DNA of 27,233 nt from NCBI GenBank assembly GCA_034211175.1, contig JAXHUH010000023.1, positions 1 through 27,233 of the forward strand, read 5' to 3'. This document shows positions 6,265 to 14,528 of this stretch, piece after piece. A program made the position numbers and the translations under genes. Position 1 is the first letter of the stretch. The number at the start of each line of letters is the position of its first letter. The notes under the pieces are model-generated. The model was not told where the DNA came from, did not search any database, and worked only from the letters and a program-made list of their open reading frames with translations. This DNA comes from JAXHUH01 sp034211175 (lineage in GTDB: Bacteria > Actinomycetota > Acidimicrobiia > Acidimicrobiales > CAIXPF01).

Positions 6265-7965
6265 ATGCCGACCCAACCGGTGACCCCCCGGCCCATGGCG
6301 TTCGACAAGTACCGACCGTTCGAGCCCGTCCGCCTCACCGACCGGACCTGGCCCGACACGGTGCTCACGACGGCGCCCCAGTGGTGCAGCGTGGACCTGC
6401 GCGACGGCAACCAGGCGCTCATCAACCCGATGAACCACGACCGCAAGCGCCGGATGTTCGAGCTGCTGTGCCAGATCGGCTTCGACGAGATCGAGGTCGG
6501 GTTCCCGGCCGCGAGCCAGACCGACTTCGACTTCGTGCGGTGGCTGATCGACTCGAACGCCATCCCCGAGAACGTCACCATCCAGGTCCTCACCCAGGCC
6601 CGCCCGGAGCTGATCGAGCGGACCTTCGAGTCGATCGACGGCGCCCACCGCGCCATCGTCCACCTCTACAACTCGACCTCGACGCTGCAGCGGCGCGTCG
6701 TGTTCGGGCTCGACCGGGCCGGCATCGTCGACATCGCGGTGAAGGGCGCGGAGACCTGCAAGCACTTCGAGTCGCAGCTGTCGGCGGGCACGAAGGTGCG
6801 CTACGAGTACTCGCCCGAGAGCTTCACCGGCACCGAGCTCGACTTCGCGGTCGAGATCTGCGACCGGGTCGGCGAGGTGTGGCAGCCGACGCCCGACGAC
6901 CGGATGATCATGAACCTGCCGGCGACGGTCGAGATGTCGACGCCCAACGTCTACGCCGACCAGATCGAGTGGTTCCTGCGCAACGTGGCCAACCGTGAGT
7001 CGGTCATCCTCAGCCTGCATCCCCACAACGACCGCGGCTGCGCCGTGGCCGCCGCCGAGCTCGGGGTCATGGCCGGCGCCGACCGGGTCGAGGGCACGCT
7101 GTTCGGCAACGGCGAGCGGACCGGCAACGTCGACCTGGTCACGCTGACGCTGAACCTGTTCAGCCAGGGTGTCGACCCCGGCGTCGACCTGAGCGACATC
7201 GAGCACGTGCGCCGCACGGTCGAGCACTGCAACCAGCTGCAGGTACCGGAGCGCCACCCCTACGGCGGCGACCTCGTGTTCACCGCGTTCAGCGGCTCCC
7301 ACCAGGACGCCATCAAGAAGGGCATGAGCGCCCTGCCCGACGACTACGAGGTGTGGGAGGTCCCGTACCTGCCGGTCGACCCGAAGCACCTGGGCCGCAG
7401 CTACGAGGCCGTCATCCGGGTCAACAGCCAGTCGGGCAAGGGCGGTGTCGCCTACATCCTCCAGCAGGAGTACCAGCTCGACCTGCCCCGCGACCTCCAG
7501 GTCGAGTTCTCGAAGGTGGTCCAGGAGATCACCGACGAGACCAGCGAGGAGATCACCTCGATCGAGATCTGGCGGGCGTTCGAGCACCGCTACCTGACCA
7601 CGACCGACCCGATCGAGCTGATCGGCCACCGGGCCACCACGGACACGCTCGAGTCGGACAAGACCGAGATGACCGCCCGCATCCGCCTGCGGGGCACCGA
7701 GCAGCTCGTCGAGGGCATCGGCAACGGCCCGATCGACGCGTTCGTCTCCGCGGTGAACGGCGTCCTCGGCGAGACCTACACGCTCACCGCCTACCACGAG
7801 CACGCCGTCGAGGCCGGCGCCGACGCCACCGCGGTGGCCTACGTGCGGATGGCGGCCGACGACGGGCGCGCCTGCTGGGGCGTCGGCATGCACCCGAGCA
7901 TCGTCGGCGCGTCGCTGCGCGCCGTGGCCAGCGCGGTGAACCTCCTCTCCAACGGTCGCGAGTGA
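6265..7965 (+). CDS. leuA: 2-isopropylmalate synthase
   Basis: First committed step of leucine biosynthesis: condenses acetyl-CoA with 2-oxoisovalerate. At 566 residues it is the long form with N-terminal extension (FDKYRPFEPV), TIM barrel (SVDLRDGNQAL with the metal and catalytic Arg-Asp, HPHNDRG metal His residues, GNGERTGN glycine loop), and a C-terminal LeuA dimer domain that binds leucine for feedback inhibition (SGKGGVAYIL and later segments). The ATG at 6265 follows AGAGGA by about 6 bases. It lies 149 bases after the leader peptide, so control by Leu attenuation as well as feedback is likely. The RelA/SpoT-type gene begins 43 bases after its stop. Confidence 0.97.
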   Translation: MPTQPVTPRPMAFDKYRPFEPVRLTDRTWPDTVLTTAPQWCSVDLRDGNQALINPMNHDRKRRMFELLCQIGFDEIEVGFPAASQTDFDFVRWLIDSNAIPENVTIQVLTQARPELIERTFESIDGAHRAIVHLYNSTSTLQRRVVFGLDRAGIVDIAVKGAETCKHFESQLSAGTKVRYEYSPESFTGTELDFAVEICDRVGEVWQPTPDDRMIMNLPATVEMSTPNVYADQIEWFLRNVANRESVILSLHPHNDRGCAVAAAELGVMAGADRVEGTLFGNGERTGNVDLVTLTLNLFSQGVDPGVDLSDIEHVRRTVEHCNQLQVPERHPYGGDLVFTAFSGSHQDAIKKGMSALPDDYEVWEVPYLPVDPKHLGRSYEAVIRVNSQSGKGGVAYILQQEYQLDLPRDLQVEFSKVVQEITDETSEEITSIEIWRAFEHRYLTTTDPIELIGHRATTDTLESDKTEMTARIRLRGTEQLVEGIGNGPIDAFVSAVNGVLGETYTLTAYHEHAVEAGADATAVAYVRMAADDGRACWGVGMHPSIVGASLRAVASAVNLLSNGRE

Positions 7966-8008
7966 CGGGTTCCGCCGCGATCGGCGTCGGATCGCCCACC
8001 ATGGAGGG

Positions 8009-8174
8009 GTGACCACGACCGCGGGCCCCACGTCGAGCGAACGCCTCGCGTGGGTCCGCGGCCGCTTCGCCGATCGCGACCTGGCGCTCGTCGACGCCGC
8101 CGTCGACCTGGTGCGCGACGCCGCCGACGACCCGGTGGCCGAGCTCACCGCGGCCTCCGAGGTCGCGGCGGTCG
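8009..8174 (+). other. Out-of-frame 5' coding segment of the RelA/SpoT-like gene
   Basis: From GTG 8009, about 55 codons with almost all third positions G or C, encoding a hydrophilic helical stretch (SERLAWVRGRF, LVDAAVDLVRDAADD, ELTAASEVAAV). At about 8171-8175 the coding signal moves to another frame, where Cys-Leu-Gly precedes the ATG at 8184; the old frame becomes Arg/Gly rich and non-coding in style. Skipping one base (G8174) joins the frames into AAV-CLGMHPVKVELED, matching the RSH linker consensus RLGM-KxELED. So this is the N-terminus of the same protein, split by an indel, a sequencing error or a frameshift. Confidence 0.6.
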
Positions 8175-8183
8175 TGCCTCGGC

Positions 8184-9578
8184 ATGCACCCGGTGAAGGT
8201 CGAGCTCGAGGACCGGGCGTTCGCCGTGCTCGAGCCCGAGGCGTGGCACGAACTGCGCCGGGACATGGCGACGCTCGTGCCCGAGCGTGAGCGCACGATC
8301 GACCAGGTGGTCACCGAGCTCGCGTCCGCCCTCGACGCGGCCGGGATCGGTGCCCGGTTCGAGGCCCGGGTGAAGGGCTCGTGGAGCGTGCAGCGCAAGC
8401 TCCGCGTGCGGGGCGTCGACCTCGATGAGCTGTGGGACCTCGTCGGGATCCGGATCATCGTCGCCGATCGCGACGCCTGCTACGCCGCCCTCGGCATCGT
8501 GACCTCGCTCTACGACCAGGTGCCGGGCCGGTTCAAGGACTACGTCGACCGACCCCGCTTCGGCGTCTACCAGTCGCTCCACGTCACCTGCGTGACCGCG
8601 AACGGCACCCGCTTCGAGGTCCAGATCCGCGACGAGGAGATGCACACCCAGGCCACCCGGGGCGTGGGCGCCCACTGGGCGTACAAGGACGCCGGCGACC
8701 CCCGCCGCCTCCGGGCGGAGATCGGCTGGATGCGCGACCTCGCCGAGGCGGTGGCCGCGAGCGAGGCCAGCCAGTCGTGGGGACCCGACGCCGGTGACGC
8801 GGTGGCGTCGGGTGACACGACCATCGTGCTCACCCCGCAGGGCGAGCCGGTGGCGCTGCCGCCGGGCGCGACCCCGGTCGACTTCGCGTACGCCGTGCAC
8901 ACCGGGCTCGGCGACCGCACCCAGGGGGCGCGGGTCAACGACAAGCTCGTCTCGCTGGACACGCCGCTCGAGCGGGGCGACGTCGTCGAGATCCTCGCCC
9001 GCCCCCGCTCCGGCGATCCCCAGCCGAGCGCGGACTGGCTCAACTTCGTCGTCAGCCGCAAGGCGCGGACCCGGATCCGTCGCCACGTGCGCCGCCTGCG
9101 CAACGCGGAGGCCGCCGAGCGTGGCATGGCCGCACTGGCCTCGGCGCTGTCGGGGCCCGGCTCACGCCAGGCGCTCGACCAGCTCGGCAACTGGGCACGC
9201 CGCCACGGCTACGCGGGCGAGGCCGCGGTGCAGGTCGCGATCGGCTCCGGCCGACTCGACGCCGCGACCGTGGCCGAGGACCTGCGAGATCCCGACGCCG
9301 CGGCGGCCCGCGACGCGACGCCGCCTCCGCCCCCGCAGCCGGTCACCCCGTCGCGGGCGGACGCGTCGGTCGAGAACCTCCGGGTCGTCGGCGCCCCGTG
9401 GCTCGAGGTCCGCACGACGGCGCAGTGCTGCGAGCTGGCGACGAACGGCCCGGTCGTCGGCTACCTCGGCAAGCGCGGCACGGTGACGGCCCATGCGGCG
9501 TCGTGCGTGAACGTGGCCGACCTCCGCCGCCGCGCCGAGGCCGGCGAGGGCGCCATGGTCGAGCTCACCTGGTCCTGA
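8184..9578 (+). CDS. RelA/SpoT-family (p)ppGpp synthetase lacking HD and ACT domains
   Basis: Makes the stringent-response alarmones by moving pyrophosphate from ATP to GDP or GTP. Numbered from ATG 8184 (464 residues): KVELED linker, synthetase domain about 55-165 (VKGSWSVQRK, LVGIRIIV, RFKD at 116-119, YQSLH 129-133, EVQIRDEEMH 145-154), TGS domain about 208-272 (ALPPGATPVDFAYAVHTGLG), helical part, then a C-terminal zinc-finger-like CC...C motif (AQCCELA, HAASC). Long RSH proteins carry an HD hydrolase before the synthetase and an ACT/RRM domain at the end; both are absent here. RFKD is the RxKD signature of bifunctional Rel/SpoT rather than RelA. No ribosome site precedes the ATG, so translation probably enters from 8009 in another frame. 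Confidence 0.85.
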   Translation: MHPVKVELEDRAFAVLEPEAWHELRRDMATLVPERERTIDQVVTELASALDAAGIGARFEARVKGSWSVQRKLRVRGVDLDELWDLVGIRIIVADRDACYAALGIVTSLYDQVPGRFKDYVDRPRFGVYQSLHVTCVTANGTRFEVQIRDEEMHTQATRGVGAHWAYKDAGDPRRLRAEIGWMRDLAEAVAASEASQSWGPDAGDAVASGDTTIVLTPQGEPVALPPGATPVDFAYAVHTGLGDRTQGARVNDKLVSLDTPLERGDVVEILARPRSGDPQPSADWLNFVVSRKARTRIRRHVRRLRNAEAAERGMAALASALSGPGSRQALDQLGNWARRHGYAGEAAVQVAIGSGRLDAATVAEDLRDPDAAAARDATPPPPPQPVTPSRADASVENLRVVGAPWLEVRTTAQCCELATNGPVVGYLGKRGTVTAHAASCVNVADLRRRAEAGEGAMVELTWS

Positions 9579-9622
9579 CCCCGCACCCGCGCTCGCGCGC
9601 CCACCCACCGCAGTTCTGGCCA

Positions 9623-9903
9623 CGGTCGATGAGCCGTCGACCGGGGTCCGCAGTGGGTCGCCAGGCGGTCGACGAGCCGTCGACCGGGGCGGTCTTCAGT
9701 GGGACGCCACCCAGGTCGCCAGGCGGTCGACGAGCCGTCGACCGGGGGTACTCAGTGGGACGCGACCCAGGTGGTGAGGCGGTCGACGAGCCGTCGACCG
9801 GGGCGGTCTTCAGTGGGACGCGACCCAGGTGGCGAGGCGGTCGACGAGCCGTCGACCGGGGCGGTCTTCAGTGGGACGCGACCCAGGTGGTGAGGCGGTC
9901 GAC
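9623..9903. repeat. 58-base tandem repeat made from the aminotransferase 3' end
   Basis: Hairpins CGGTCGAC-GAGCC-GTCGACCG start at 9666, 9724, 9780 and 9838 (a variant at 9623), spaced 58, 56 and 58 bases; the next unit boundary at 9896 is inside the aminotransferase gene. Each of the better copies contains TCAGTGGGACGCGACCCAGG, which is the complement of the gene's own stop codon and last residues (TTWVASH). One hairpin arm (CGGTCGAC) is gene tail; the other is its inverted copy. The block fills the gap after the RelA/SpoT-like gene. Confidence 0.9.
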
Positions 9904-11025
9904 GGCCATGGTCATGTCCTCGGTGGCGCCGGCGAAGGAGAACCGCACGTGGTGGTGGCCGCGGACCGGGTCGAAGTCGATCCCGGGCGTGGCCGCGATG
10001 CCGATGCCCGCGAGCCACTCGGCGCACAGCCGCTGGCTGTCGTCGGTGTACTCGCTGACGTCGGCGTACACGTAGAACGCCCCGTCGGCCGGCGCCAGGT
10101 TCGCGAACCCGGCCTTCGGGAGCCCCTCGACGAGCACCTTGCGGTTGGCCTCGTAGCGGCGGACGTGCTCGTCCAGCTCGTCGGTGCAGTCGAACGCGGC
10201 GCACGCGGCGAGCTGGGACAGCGTCGGCGGTGAGATGAACAGGTTCTGGGCGAGCCGCTCGACCGGCCCGAGCAGGTCGTCGGGCACGACGAGCCACCCG
10301 AGGCGCCATCCGGTCATCGAGAAGTACTTCGAGAAGCTGCCGATCGTGATCGCCGAGCTGTCGGAGGCGAGCGCGGTCGTGATCGGCCGCCCGTAGGTGA
10401 TGCCGTGGTAGATCTCGTCGGCCACCAGGCGGACCTCGTGGCGCCGGCACCAGTCGGCGAGCGCGTCGAGCTCGCCGGGGTCGAGGGTCGTGCCGGTCGG
10501 GTTCGACGGGCTGGCGACGACGACGCCGTCGAGGTTGCCGGCGGCCTCGAGGTGCTCGGGGGTGAGCCGATAGCCGGTGTCGGGGCCGACGGGGACGCCG
10601 ACGACCTCGATGTCGAACGCGGCGAGCATGTTGCGGTAGCAGGGGTAGCCGGGCTCGGTCACGGCGACGCGGGCGCCCGGGCCGAACGCGGCGAGGAACG
10701 ACAGGACGCACGCCCCGGACGCACCGACGGTGACCACGATCCGGTCGGGTGAGACGGCCACGCCGTAGCTGGCGGCGTAGTGCTCGGCGATGCGCTCGCG
10801 CAGCGGGGCGATGCCGGTGGCCGCCGTGTAGGCCAGCCGGTCGTTGCCGATCGCCTCGATCGCCGCCTGGCGCACACCGGCCGGTGCCGGTGTCGCCGGT
10901 TGGCCGACCTCCAGGTGGAGGACGTCACCGCCGGCGGCCTCCCGGCGCTCGGCCGCCTTCATGACCTCCATCACGTGGAACGGCGTGATCTCCGGGCGGC
11001 TGCGGGCTCGACGTCTCGTGCGCAC
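9868..11025 (-). CDS. PLP-dependent aminotransferase, class I/II
   Basis: A 385-residue fold-type I aminotransferase of the aspartate-aminotransferase superfamily. Visible residues: GASGA phosphate loop (about 101), SPSNPTG with Asn175, VADEIYHG with Asp203 and Tyr206, SFSKYFSMTGWRLGW with the Schiff-base Lys at about 233, and a late VRFSF with the carboxylate-binding Arg. The amino-acid substrate cannot be read from sequence. The GTG at 11025 has no Shine-Dalgarno but follows TACGCT by 7 bases. Its last ten or so codons are repeated in tandem downstream (9623-9867), giving several extra stop-plus-hairpin units after the real stop. Confidence 0.93.
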   Translation of the reverse strand: MRTRRRARSRPEITPFHVMEVMKAAERREAAGGDVLHLEVGQPATPAPAGVRQAAIEAIGNDRLAYTAATGIAPLRERIAEHYAASYGVAVSPDRIVVTVGASGACVLSFLAAFGPGARVAVTEPGYPCYRNMLAAFDIEVVGVPVGPDTGYRLTPEHLEAAGNLDGVVVASPSNPTGTTLDPGELDALADWCRRHEVRLVADEIYHGITYGRPITTALASDSSAITIGSFSKYFSMTGWRLGWLVVPDDLLGPVERLAQNLFISPPTLSQLAACAAFDCTDELDEHVRRYEANRKVLVEGLPKAGFANLAPADGAFYVYADVSEYTDDSQRLCAEWLAGIGIAATPGIDFDPVRGHHHVRFSFAGATEDMTMAVDRLTTWVASH

Positions 11026-11032
11026 AGCTGGG

Positions 11033-11038
11033 AGCGTA
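11033..11038 (-). promoter_or_regulatory. Candidate -10 box of the aminotransferase
   Basis: TACGCT on the minus strand ends 7 bases before the GTG at 11025, a geometry fitting a leaderless transcript. Confidence 0.4.
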
Positions 11039-11095
11039 GGAGATGCGACGGTCGACCAGAAGCCCGGGACCGCCGCAGGAAGATCGTGACGAAGA

Positions 11096-11124
11096 TTGCG
11101 GATCGCCGACCATCACGTTACGGT
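11096..11124 (+). promoter_or_regulatory. Sigma-70-like promoter for the LPXTG protein
   Basis: TTGCGG (11096-11101) and TACGGT (11119-11124) are separated by exactly 17 bases. They predict transcription starting near 11131, about 60 bases before the ATG at 11191. No other gene lies between. Confidence 0.55.
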
Positions 11125-11190
11125 TTCGTGTAGACGTGGTCGCCCCGATGGGCGCCGCGGTGCGGATCTCGGCGGCCCAGGCGGTGTGTC

Positions 11191-11739
11191 ATGACGATGC
11201 GGCGGATTGCTCCACTCACGGTGCTCCTGTTGGGGCTGGCGCTCATGGTGTTCTCGCAGGCCAGCGCCAGCGCGCAGGCCGAGTGCCCCGTCACCGAGGT
11301 GACCGCGGGCGACACGATCGAGGTGCCCAACCCCGGCCTCGCCCCCGGGTCCGAGGTGGCCGTGACCGTCGGCGGGATCCCGTTGACGCTCGCCGTGCCC
11401 GCCGACGGCTCGGCGCTGCCGCTGACGATCCCGGCGACCACGCCGCCCGGTGACTACACCGCCCAGATCAGCGGCACGGGTGCGGACCAGGAGCCGATCA
11501 CCATCACCTGCACGGTGACGGTCCTCGCGGCCCAGCAGACGACGACCACCACCACGGCCGGCCCGACGACCACGGCCGGGCAGACACCCACCTCGCTGAA
11601 CACGACCCCGACCGTGACCGGTGGCGGCCTGCCGTTCACGGGCCCGGACGAGTGGGTCGGCACGCTCGGCATCGTGCTCGCCGGCCTCGGCGCCCTCTTC
11701 CTCTCCTTGGGGGCGGCGTTCAGCCGGCCCGAGCGCTGA
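11191..11739 (+). CDS. Sortase-anchored surface protein (LPFTG)
   Basis: A 182-residue exported protein: signal peptide with a long hydrophobic core ending near SASAQA (about residue 30), a small beta-rich domain with two cysteines (ECPVTEV and TITCTVT) that could form a disulfide, a Thr-rich spacer, then LPFTG at 147-151 followed by a hydrophobic helix and the basic tail SRPER. This is the standard sortase sorting signal: cleavage after Thr and covalent attachment to the cell wall. No sortase gene is in the window. The domain folds like a short surface Ig-like unit, but I do not recognise a family. It has its own promoter and a strong terminator, so it is a single-gene unit. Confidence 0.85.
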   Translation: MTMRRIAPLTVLLLGLALMVFSQASASAQAECPVTEVTAGDTIEVPNPGLAPGSEVAVTVGGIPLTLAVPADGSALPLTIPATTPPGDYTAQISGTGADQEPITITCTVTVLAAQQTTTTTTAGPTTTAGQTPTSLNTTPTVTGGGLPFTGPDEWVGTLGIVLAGLGALFLSLGAAFSRPER

Positions 11740-11763
11740 GCGAGCCCGCCACCCACACGTCAG

Positions 11764-11800
11764 CGCTGCGGCCCCGTCGGATTGCGACGGGGCCGCAGCG
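11764..11800 (+). terminator. Strong terminator after the LPXTG gene
   Basis: CGCTGCGGCCCCGTCG (11764-11779) pairs perfectly over 16 bp with 11785-11800 around the loop GATTG. It starts 25 bases after the stop at 11739. No U-tract follows, as is common in high-GC actinomycetes. Confidence 0.8.
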
Positions 11801-11883
11801 CGTCCGGGCCCGGGACCGGGGCCGACCCGGCACCGCGCCGCATCGATCTCCCCGGTCATGCGCTTACCGTGGTTTTCGCGGGG

Positions 11884-13017
11884 ATGGACGATGGTGGCAC
11901 CATCCCGTCCGCGACCGCACCCGATGACATGCCGCTCGCCGCACCTCCGATCGACACCGTGCCGACCCCACCCCCGACCGACGGCCCACCGCCCCGCCGC
12001 CGCTGGCGCTCACTCGTGGCGTCCGCGCTGTTCCTCGGGCTGGTCGGCATCGCGTTCGCCGGCCGCTCCGTGACCGTCCCCTACGTCGAGCTGCGGCCCG
12101 GCCCGGTCCTCGACCTGGCCGACGACCTCACCTTCGAGGGCGCCGACGGGAGCGCCGACGTCACCACCACCGACGTCGACGGGACCTTCGCCGGGCTCAC
12201 GGTCGCCGTCCACCAGATCGACCTGTGGGACTACGTCGGCCACCAGCTCGGCCTCGACGACGACGAGCTCGTCGCCCGGGACCAGCTCTACCCCGACGGC
12301 ATCGACTCCGACGAGTACCGGCAGGCCCAGCTCGAGGCGTTCGACGAGGCGACGCTCATCGCCGCGGCCGTCGCCGAGGACGCGCTCGGCATGGAGACCA
12401 CGGTCGAGGGCGACGGCGCCAGCGTCGACGCGATCGTCGATGGCTCCCCCGCCGCGGAGGTCCTCGAGGTCGGCGACGTCATCGTCGCGGTCGACGACAC
12501 CCCGATCGAGCTGGCGACCGACCTGATCGCCGCCATCGGCGCCGACGACGAGCCCCGCCCGATCTCGCTCACCGTCCTGCGGGACGGAACCGAGCAGACG
12601 CTCGACGTCACGCTGGGTGAGGTCGCGGGCCTCGACGGTCCGGGCCTCGGCGTCGGGGTCACGACGTCGGGCCAGGACATCGACCTGCCGATCACGGTGA
12701 CGCTGGAGGAGGACGGCGTCGGGGGCCCGTCCGCCGGGCTCCTCACCGCCCTCACCATCTACGACCTGCTGTCCGATGATGACGTCGCCGCCGGGCGCCT
12801 CATCGCCGGTACCGGCACCCTCGACCTCGACGGCCGGGTCGGCACGATCGGCGGGATCGTCGAGAAGGCGCAGGCCGCCGAGGCCGCCGGCGCCGACGTG
12901 TTCATCGCCCCCGCGGCCCAGGCCGGCGACGTCGAGGGCGTGCTCTCCGACGACGTCACGGTGCTCGCCGTGTCGACGTTCGACGAGGCCCTCGCCGCAC
13001 TGACCGCCGCCGCCTGA
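11884..13017 (+). CDS. YlbL-like PDZ and Lon-type (S16) membrane protease
   Basis: A 377-residue membrane-anchored protease: Pro-rich cytosolic head, one transmembrane helix (about 43-60), the conserved YVELRPGPV segment, a PDZ domain (about 170-245, EVLEVGDVIVAVDDTPI), and a C-terminal Lon-like S16 domain with the Ser-Lys dyad at Ser283 (GGPSAGL) and Lys328 (IVEKAQAAEAAGADVF). Members of this family act outside the membrane; B. subtilis YlbL is linked to DNA-damage checkpoint recovery, while the actinobacterial substrates are not known to me. The ATG at 11884 is chosen because longer in-frame starts (TTG 11782) fall inside the terminator loop; a GTG at 11869 is possible. Confidence 0.9.
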   Translation: MDDGGTIPSATAPDDMPLAAPPIDTVPTPPPTDGPPPRRRWRSLVASALFLGLVGIAFAGRSVTVPYVELRPGPVLDLADDLTFEGADGSADVTTTDVDGTFAGLTVAVHQIDLWDYVGHQLGLDDDELVARDQLYPDGIDSDEYRQAQLEAFDEATLIAAAVAEDALGMETTVEGDGASVDAIVDGSPAAEVLEVGDVIVAVDDTPIELATDLIAAIGADDEPRPISLTVLRDGTEQTLDVTLGEVAGLDGPGLGVGVTTSGQDIDLPITVTLEEDGVGGPSAGLLTALTIYDLLSDDDVAAGRLIAGTGTLDLDGRVGTIGGIVEKAQAAEAAGADVFIAPAAQAGDVEGVLSDDVTVLAVSTFDEALAALTAAA

Positions 13018-13060
13018 CCGGCGGCCACCGGCGCCGCAGCATCGCCGGCCGCGGCCCGGG

Positions 13061-13127
13061 ACCGATCACCCGCACCACCGGGCCGCGACGCGCGCCCGCC
13101 CGACCACCGATCACACGCACCACCGGG
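13061..13127. repeat. 22-base direct repeat upstream of the HtrA-like gene
   Basis: ACCGATCACCCGCACCACCG(GG) at 13061-13082 recurs with one change at 13106-13127, a 45-base period. The pair lies about 55-120 bases before the protease start, where regulator sites would be expected. No regulator is identified. Confidence 0.5.
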
Positions 13128-13182
13128 TCCGTCGTTCGCGCCACGAGACGCACGGGGACCCGACCAGGAGGTACCGGACCAC

Positions 13183-14424
13183 ATGACCGCCACCCACCAC
13201 TCGTCGATGCCGACCAGCCCGCCGCCGTTCCCCGAGCCCGGTGACGGCCCGGGCATCAGCGGCCCGAACCCGCCCACGCCGCGCACCCCCTCGTCCGGTG
13301 GCCGCGGGCGCGGGTTCCTCGCCGGCGCACTCGCAGGCGCCCTGACCGGTGCGCTCGTCGCCGGCGGCCTCGCGGTCGCGCTCGACGACGACCCGGCCGC
13401 CAGCGTCCCCACCGCCGACACGTCCGCGACCGGGACGGAGGGCACCCAGACCAACGTCAGCCAGCCCGCCGCCCCCGACACCTCGGGTTCACCGGCCGCC
13501 GCCGACATCGGCGCCCTCGTCGACGTCGTCGGTCCGTCGGTGGTCACGATCGAGACCGAGATCGCCCAGGTCGGGTCGATCTTCGAGGCCACGCCCCAGC
13601 AGGGCGCGGGCACGGGCTTCGTCGTCTCCGCCGACGGCGACATCGTCACCAACGCCCACGTCGTCGACGGCGCCGACCGGATCACGGTCACGTTCAGCGA
13701 CGGCACGACCGAGCCGGCGACCCTGGTCGCCGCCGACCCGTCCAACGACCTCGCCGTGCTGAACATCGACCGGACCGGCCTGGACACGGTCACGCTCGGC
13801 GACTCCGACGACCTCGAGGTCGGCGACCAGGTCATCGCCATCGGCAACGCGCTCGGCCTGCCGGGCGGTCCGACCGTCACCGAGGGCATCGTCTCGGCGC
13901 TCGACCGCTCGATCACCGAGCCCAACGGCGAGACGATCGACGACCTCATCCAGACCGACACCGCCATCAACCCCGGCAACTCCGGCGGCCCGCTGCTCAA
14001 CGCCGACGGCGAGGTGATCGGGATCAACACGGCCATCGCCGGCAATGCCCAGAACATCGGCTTCGCCATCGCCATCGACCCGGTCGAGGACCTGATCGAC
14101 CAGCTGCGGGCGGGTGAGGTCCCGGCTCAGCCGTTCCTCGGTGTCGCCACCCAGACGGTGACCCCGGCCTTCGCCGAGCGGTTCGACCTCGGCACCGACA
14201 CGGGCGCGGCCGTCGCCCAGGTCACGCCCGGTTCGGGCGCAGCCGACGCCGGGCTCGAGGTCGGCGACGTGATCGTGGGCGTGGACGGCGACGAGATCAC
14301 CTCGTCGGACGACCTCGGCGCCGCCATCGACGGTCACGCCCCGGGCGACGAGATCACCCTCGACGTGATCCGCGCCGGTGAGGAGACGACGTTGAGCGCC
14401 ACGCTCGGCGAGCGCGCCGGTTGA
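13183..14424 (+). CDS. HtrA/DegP-like serine protease with PDZ domain
   Basis: A 413-residue membrane-anchored trypsin-like protease: Pro/Gly-rich cytosolic head (1-43), a transmembrane helix (about 44-67), the protease domain with catalytic His159 (TNAHVV), Asp189 (SNDLAVL) and Ser267 (GNSGGPLL), and one PDZ domain (about 315-410, AADAGLEVGDVIVGVDGDEI). HtrA proteins degrade or refold damaged envelope proteins. The ATG follows AGGAGG by 11 bases, slightly far. It stands 165 bases after the YlbL-like protease in the same direction, so the two form a stretch of envelope quality-control genes, perhaps with separate promoters. Confidence 0.95.
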   Translation: MTATHHSSMPTSPPPFPEPGDGPGISGPNPPTPRTPSSGGRGRGFLAGALAGALTGALVAGGLAVALDDDPAASVPTADTSATGTEGTQTNVSQPAAPDTSGSPAAADIGALVDVVGPSVVTIETEIAQVGSIFEATPQQGAGTGFVVSADGDIVTNAHVVDGADRITVTFSDGTTEPATLVAADPSNDLAVLNIDRTGLDTVTLGDSDDLEVGDQVIAIGNALGLPGGPTVTEGIVSALDRSITEPNGETIDDLIQTDTAINPGNSGGPLLNADGEVIGINTAIAGNAQNIGFAIAIDPVEDLIDQLRAGEVPAQPFLGVATQTVTPAFAERFDLGTDTGAAVAQVTPGSGAADAGLEVGDVIVGVDGDEITSSDDLGAAIDGHAPGDEITLDVIRAGEETTLSATLGERAG

Positions 14425-14516
14425 GCCCGGTCAGATGGCTGACCCTGATGAGGCGAACCGGCCCGACGGCCACGGTTCGAGGGCCTTCGACCCGTGTCTC
14501 CGGCCGATCGACTGAG

Positions 14517-14522
14517 TAGCGT
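14517..14522 (+). promoter_or_regulatory. Candidate -10 box for the 77-residue protein
   Basis: TAGCGT ends 6 bases before the ATG at 14529, with no Shine-Dalgarno between, predicting a leaderless mRNA as for fbaA. Confidence 0.5.
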
Positions 14523-14528
14523 TCAGGC

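Noticed and set aside
6187..8148. 653-residue minus-strand frame opposite leuA
   Set aside because: Shadow of leuA; translation is rich in Val, Arg, Asp and His with no family motif.
9623..9903. CRISPR array
   Set aside because: The repeats are contiguous with no unique spacers and are derived from the neighbouring gene's tail.
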